Assembly: GCF_027887165.1 (NCBI RefSeq)
Contig: NC_077233.1
Coordinates: 218,408,517 to 218,472,516, forward strand
Origin: Monodelphis domestica
Taxonomy: Eukaryota > Chordata > Mammalia > Didelphimorphia > Didelphidae
Length of the DNA: 64,000 bases
Reading direction: 5' to 3'
Both the position numbers and the translations under genes were made by a program. This document shows positions 53,301 to 58,617 of this stretch, piece after piece. The notes under the pieces were generated by a model. The model saw only the letters and a program-made list of their open reading frames with translations, had not been told where the DNA came from and made no database searches. Every line of letters starts with the position of its first letter. Position 1 is the first letter of the stretch.

Positions 53301-55963
53301 AAGTGTATCTCGAATTTATTTTAATTTATTTTATTTTATTTAAAAGGAATTTATTTTAAAGGGATGTTCTCTATTAAAGTCTTTATAAAGATCTCTTTCT
53401 TAGGTAAACTTCAAAGTTTTGAGTTCAATGAGAGGGGAAATTTGTCTTTCATATAATCCTTATAAATTCCAGATAGCTTAACATGAGACAATTCAGCCAT
53501 TTGCTGATAACAAAAATAAATTTGAGTTGGATTTCTTAAAAGAATTTGTTTTGCCAGAGATTAGAAGGCATAAGCTAGCCTTGAAAATGTAACTTTGAAA
53601 GCTCCAGTCTGTTACTCCTTGATGAACCTGGAGCTTTCCATTTTACTTACTATCTATATAATTTGTATTGGGTTATGCAGTGACCTAGTTCGTCAGACTG
53701 TAACTAAGCCCCCAATGTTCCTTCTTTTTTAGATTCTAAATACTCAATTAAGCTACTGAAAATGCGCTTTTGCAACAGCCATTTACTGTTTTTAGAAATC
53801 AATGTAGAATTTTAATGACTGTTAATTTAAGGATATTATAGTTAAGAGAAATACAGTTTCATCTGTGTACTAGTTTTATTATTTAAAAAAATGGGACATG
53901 TTTCCTATCTCCTTTTCACACAATATGTAGTTCTGACTAGCAGATAAATCCAATGCAAATTATGTTGGAGAATTTTTAAAACTCTGGTACCTTCTTTGAC
54001 TCCACAATTGCATAGTTAAGTAAAAAGAACTGAGAATAACTGAAATGTCATCATCTGAGCCAAATGCCAAACAGCTGGGGGCTTTCCTATTTAATAGTTG
54101 GGTGCCCATTGATGAGTTTTATGATCAAGAGATAATTAGATTTGTTCATGGGCCTGGAAAGTCCTGGGTTTCATTCCTTCTTTTTGCTACTGTCATTATC
54201 TTAGTTGTTGTAATGTTGACTTTAGGGTTTTTTTTTTTTTAACCCTTACCTTCCATCTTGGAGTCAATACTGGCTCCAAGACAGAAGAGTGGTAAGGGCT
54301 AGGCAATGGGGGTCAAGTGACTTGCCCAGGGTCACACAGCTGGGAAGTGTCTGAGGCCAGATTTGAACCTAGGACCTCCCATCTCTAGGCCTGGCTTTCA
54401 ATCCACTGAGCTACCCAGCTGCCCCCAAAGGTAAGGGTTTAAAAAAAAAAAAGTTGTATATACCTATTTTTTTGGTATGGAATTGGCATTTGAATAAAGG
54501 CTACTGGCATGCTGACATTTTAGGTTCAAAGCATTGGTGTGTAAACTGGATATGATTGTAAATGGTAGGTTTGGAAGTAAGAACTGCCATTACTCATCAT
54601 TGCTAGGCAAGTAAGGAAGTTTTCACTTTTTAGTGAGATGGGAATATGATGTACTACCCCATCCTGTCAAGCTCTCTCCTTTTCAGTTTTACATATCTCT
54701 TAACATCTTACTTTTCCCATTAAGCCTTATTAGATGAATTCAGCTTGAGCAAGATTGTAGATTTTAGATTGAAGAGTAGAAGGGACATCAGAGAGCTTAT
54801 AGTTCAGTCTGTTTTGTGGCATTTTGGACAGTCCAGTGATAGGTAGAGGCTGTGGTTAGGTGTGTGTAGATTAGAAGAGGAAGTATTCTTCCCTGAGATC
54901 TTTCTTCTGTTAGGATTAAAATTTAGGGGCCAAGCTGTGGCAGGTAAAAATTAGTTTCTCTGTCAAAGAGTATTATATTTTATGAGGTTTATTTAAGATT
55001 AAGAGTTTAAGAGAATACAAGTAAGAAAGCACGTGTCTGGGTGGGCCGAGAGGCCCATTCAACCTCACCTACATCATGAAAGACCCGTCTGCTTGCAAGC
55101 GGAAAAAGGAAAAGACTTCAGTAGGCTTTTACAACCAGTTAAGTAGAACTTTTGATCCCACCAGGGTGAGGATCTCAGTGAGATTACAAAGCATCCCGGG
55201 AAGTGTCCAAAGACTTCTGGGGATTGGAGTCCCAGGTTCAAGTCTCCATTTTTACACTTCAGTTTCATGTACATTGTTTTAGGAAGAAAGGTGCCATATT
55301 ATAGCTAATTCTTTTATATGAGCATCATGTACAGGTACCAGGTACAGGTATCAGGAGTACCAGGTACAGGTATCAGGAGTACCAGGTGCTGTCCCCTTCT
55401 CTTCTTTACTCTTGTTCCAAATAACTGGAAAGCACCGAACATTGGCCTAGATTGCAGCTCAAAGTTTGGGACCTAGGGCATTTGTATCAATTTAATATGT
55501 CTCAGGTCCCATGGCTGGTTAATTGAGCCTGAACTAAATATCACTCCTAGGAAAGTCTTTTTCCCCCCGTGTTACTCTGAAAATAACAGTGTTAATACCT
55601 TTTTTAAAAAATTCCTTACCTTTTGTCTTAGAATCAATACTAAGGGTTAGGCAATTTGAGTTAAGCTTTGCTACCTAGCTGCTTCATGTCATTACTTTTC
55701 TAAAAAAAAATAAGTTGATAAGCATTTATTAAGCACTCTGTGCTAGGCACTCTTTTAAATACTGGGTATCCAAAGGAAGGCAAAAATAGTCCCTACTCTC
55801 ATAGGGCTCAGTTGATTGAAATTTAAATACTTATTTCTAGGTCCTTTTGCCTTCGATATTTGGGGATTATGACAACAGTTGAAATGTCAAACTGAGATAG
55901 CAAAGCATTTAAACAGAAGTGGACAGACATCTATTTTAGAGCCTTATAATATATATGTGTGTA

Positions 55964-56007
<44 letters not shown>

Positions 56008-58576
56008 AGCCTTATAACATATATATAACATAAGACTGTTCATATTGTCAGTGAGCCATAGCGCTCTTGGCTATTTTGACTTACCCCATTGCTTCTGCCT
56101 TTTGTCACCTTTTGAAGATGATAATAGTATGTTTCAATGGTAGTTTGAGGTGGCAGCGGTCTAGTGAGAAGAGCTCTCGATTTGACGTTGTTGTATATAG
56201 GTTCAAATGTTAAGTCCTCTATTGCCTGTATAATCTTGGGCAAGTCACTTATTCTTTTTGGGCCCTAGTTTCTGTATTTGTAAAATGAGGGAATTGGATT
56301 AGGATCTCTTAAGATCTAAGCTTCTAGTTTTAAACCTCCAATTTTATTAAAGGATGATTCTGAGTTGACTCCAGATCGGGTTTGGAAAGAGGCTTCAGTA
56401 ACAAGTAAGTTGGAGTAATTTTAATGATGGGTTTCTGACTGGGTTTATATGTATGACGGATGTGCTGGTTATCTCCTTGTTTTCTAGGGTAAACAGGAAG
56501 AGAATGATGTGGTGGAGAAATTGAACCTCTTCTTGGATTTACTCCAGTCCTATAAAGTAAGTTTTGACTGTTTCCTTGCCAGAGAGAGCTTTTCAGAATG
56601 GTCTTCTGACCTTTCCAAAGTGTAATTAACTTATTAACTATTTGAGAAGTGTCATATAGAAAAGGAATTAGATTTTTTTGCTGTAGCTTCTGAGAGCAGA
56701 ACTAATTTCATATTTTATAGGAAGGCAGATTTTGACTCAGTAAAGACTTTTTTACACAATTTGAGGCTTCCATGAGTGGAAATATCAAAGTGCAAAGTGA
56801 CTGACATAGATAATGAAGATGGGATTATTACATGGGTGGTTAGATAAAACTGAGGTCTTAAATGACTTTTGAGATCCTTTCTAGTGCTGAGATTTTATAT
56901 GTCTCTTTTCATGAGATTCCTTTTTGGGGGATGCTCCAAGATACACTGAGGTTAAAATACCTCAAGATACATGTCAAAAGTCTTCAGTATTTCTACATTT
57001 GGATACTGGCACTTTAATTAACCAGCATCTCTAGGTTATGGATTGTACTTTTCATTTAGTAAACTTCTTTGTCTTTTGTGAGATTTTTTTTCCCCAGACT
57101 GTTTAGGACCTGAGTTCAGGGTCTTTGTTAATTTGCACAGTCAGCTCTCCACCAAAATCATGAGAGTGGTGGGTCAAATTAGGAACTAATATATCTTTGT
57201 GAAGTTTTATGGATTGCAACTCATCTTTACTTCTGCTCTGTACCTTGTGCATTTTTGTGAGCACAAAATGAATCAAGGTGCTTTTCTGCCTTTTTCTTCT
57301 TTTTTGAGGAAGAAAACCTATTTATTTGTAAGATTTTCATATTGGGAGGCAGGTATAGCTCCAACAAAGTGCCCTCTATATGTCCGACTCTCCCACTTGG
57401 TCCTCCCCTTCCAGCAGGTTTTCCTCCCTAAGAAGGAAATTGAAAATAGAAGAAGCAGAAGACCCAGGCATTTATTTTGTTTTTTGATTTCTCTGCAATT
57501 GAGTCTTGGTGGTTGGGGGGTGGTTAGTGAATGTACCTTACTTCCCTTTTTGTTCCAGGATCTCTGTGAGAGACATGAAAAGGGTGTGCTTCATAAGCAC
57601 CAGCGAGCATTGCACAAGTACAGTATGATGAAGAAGCAAATGATGAGTGCCACAGTGCAAAACAGAGAACCAGAGAGTGTGGAGCAGCTTGAGTCTCGCA
57701 TAGTGGAGGTAGGAACCTGGCAGTTATTGCTACAAATCAGCATGGTGAGGAGCAGCTAGGTGGCTCAGTGGTTTGAGAGCCAGACCTAGAGATGGAGGTC
57801 TTGGGTTCAAATGTGGCCTCAGAGACTTCCTAGCTATGTGACCGTGGAAAAGTCACTTAATCCCCACTGTTTAGGCTTTACTGCTCTTCTGCCTTGGAAT
57901 TCATACACAGAATTGATTCTAAGATGGAAGGTAAGGGGTTAAAAAACAAAACAAAACATGATAGAAGAAAACAGATATAGACCGTCTTTGGATATTAGGC
58001 AGACAGACAAATTGGAAAAAAGCAGTCCAAGAGATACTTAAGAAGGAATTCCAGACTACCTTTTGAGTTGAAAAGTCAGCTTGGAGGGGGCAGCTAGGTA
58101 ACTCATTGGATTGAGCTAGGCCAGGCCTAGAGACAGGAAGTCCTAGGTTCAAATCTGGCCTCAGACACTTCCCAGCTGTGTGACCCTGGACAAGTCACTT
58201 GACCCCCATTGCCTAGCCCTTACCACTCTTCTGCCTTGGAACCAATACACAGTATTGATTCCAAGACAGAAGGTGAGGGTTTAAAGAAAAAGAAGAAAAG
58301 TCAGCTTGGATTTGTATTTTACTTGGTTTATTCCAGTTGGCCCCATTGCATGAATAATCCCAAAAGTATGATAATAAACAAGGCTGATGATACAATGAAT
58401 TTATATCATATATAGATATGCTGACTAGCAAATGTCTGAATTGTGTTTGTTTTACAACTGATTTTTGTGCTTTTCCCCTGCTTGACACTTTCAAAACGCT
58501 AGGCTAAGGGAATTTTCCTTTCCTTTGGCTTCATTGGTCAAATGAATGAAAAAAGGACTAGCTCTGTACTCTGGAA

Positions 58577-58617
<41 letters not shown>

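Larger units (their letters stand above)
53299..56487 (+). other. SNX8: SNX8 intron 7
   Basis: GT-AG, 3.2 kb; SINEs, a solo LTR, TA repeat and unassigned DNA. Confidence 0.92.

Noticed and set aside
57199..57759. 186-codon frame read as a longer exon 9
   Set aside because: The part before 57559 has no similarity to SNX8 and a good acceptor (gttccag) sits exactly at the conserved start; the upstream part is intron.
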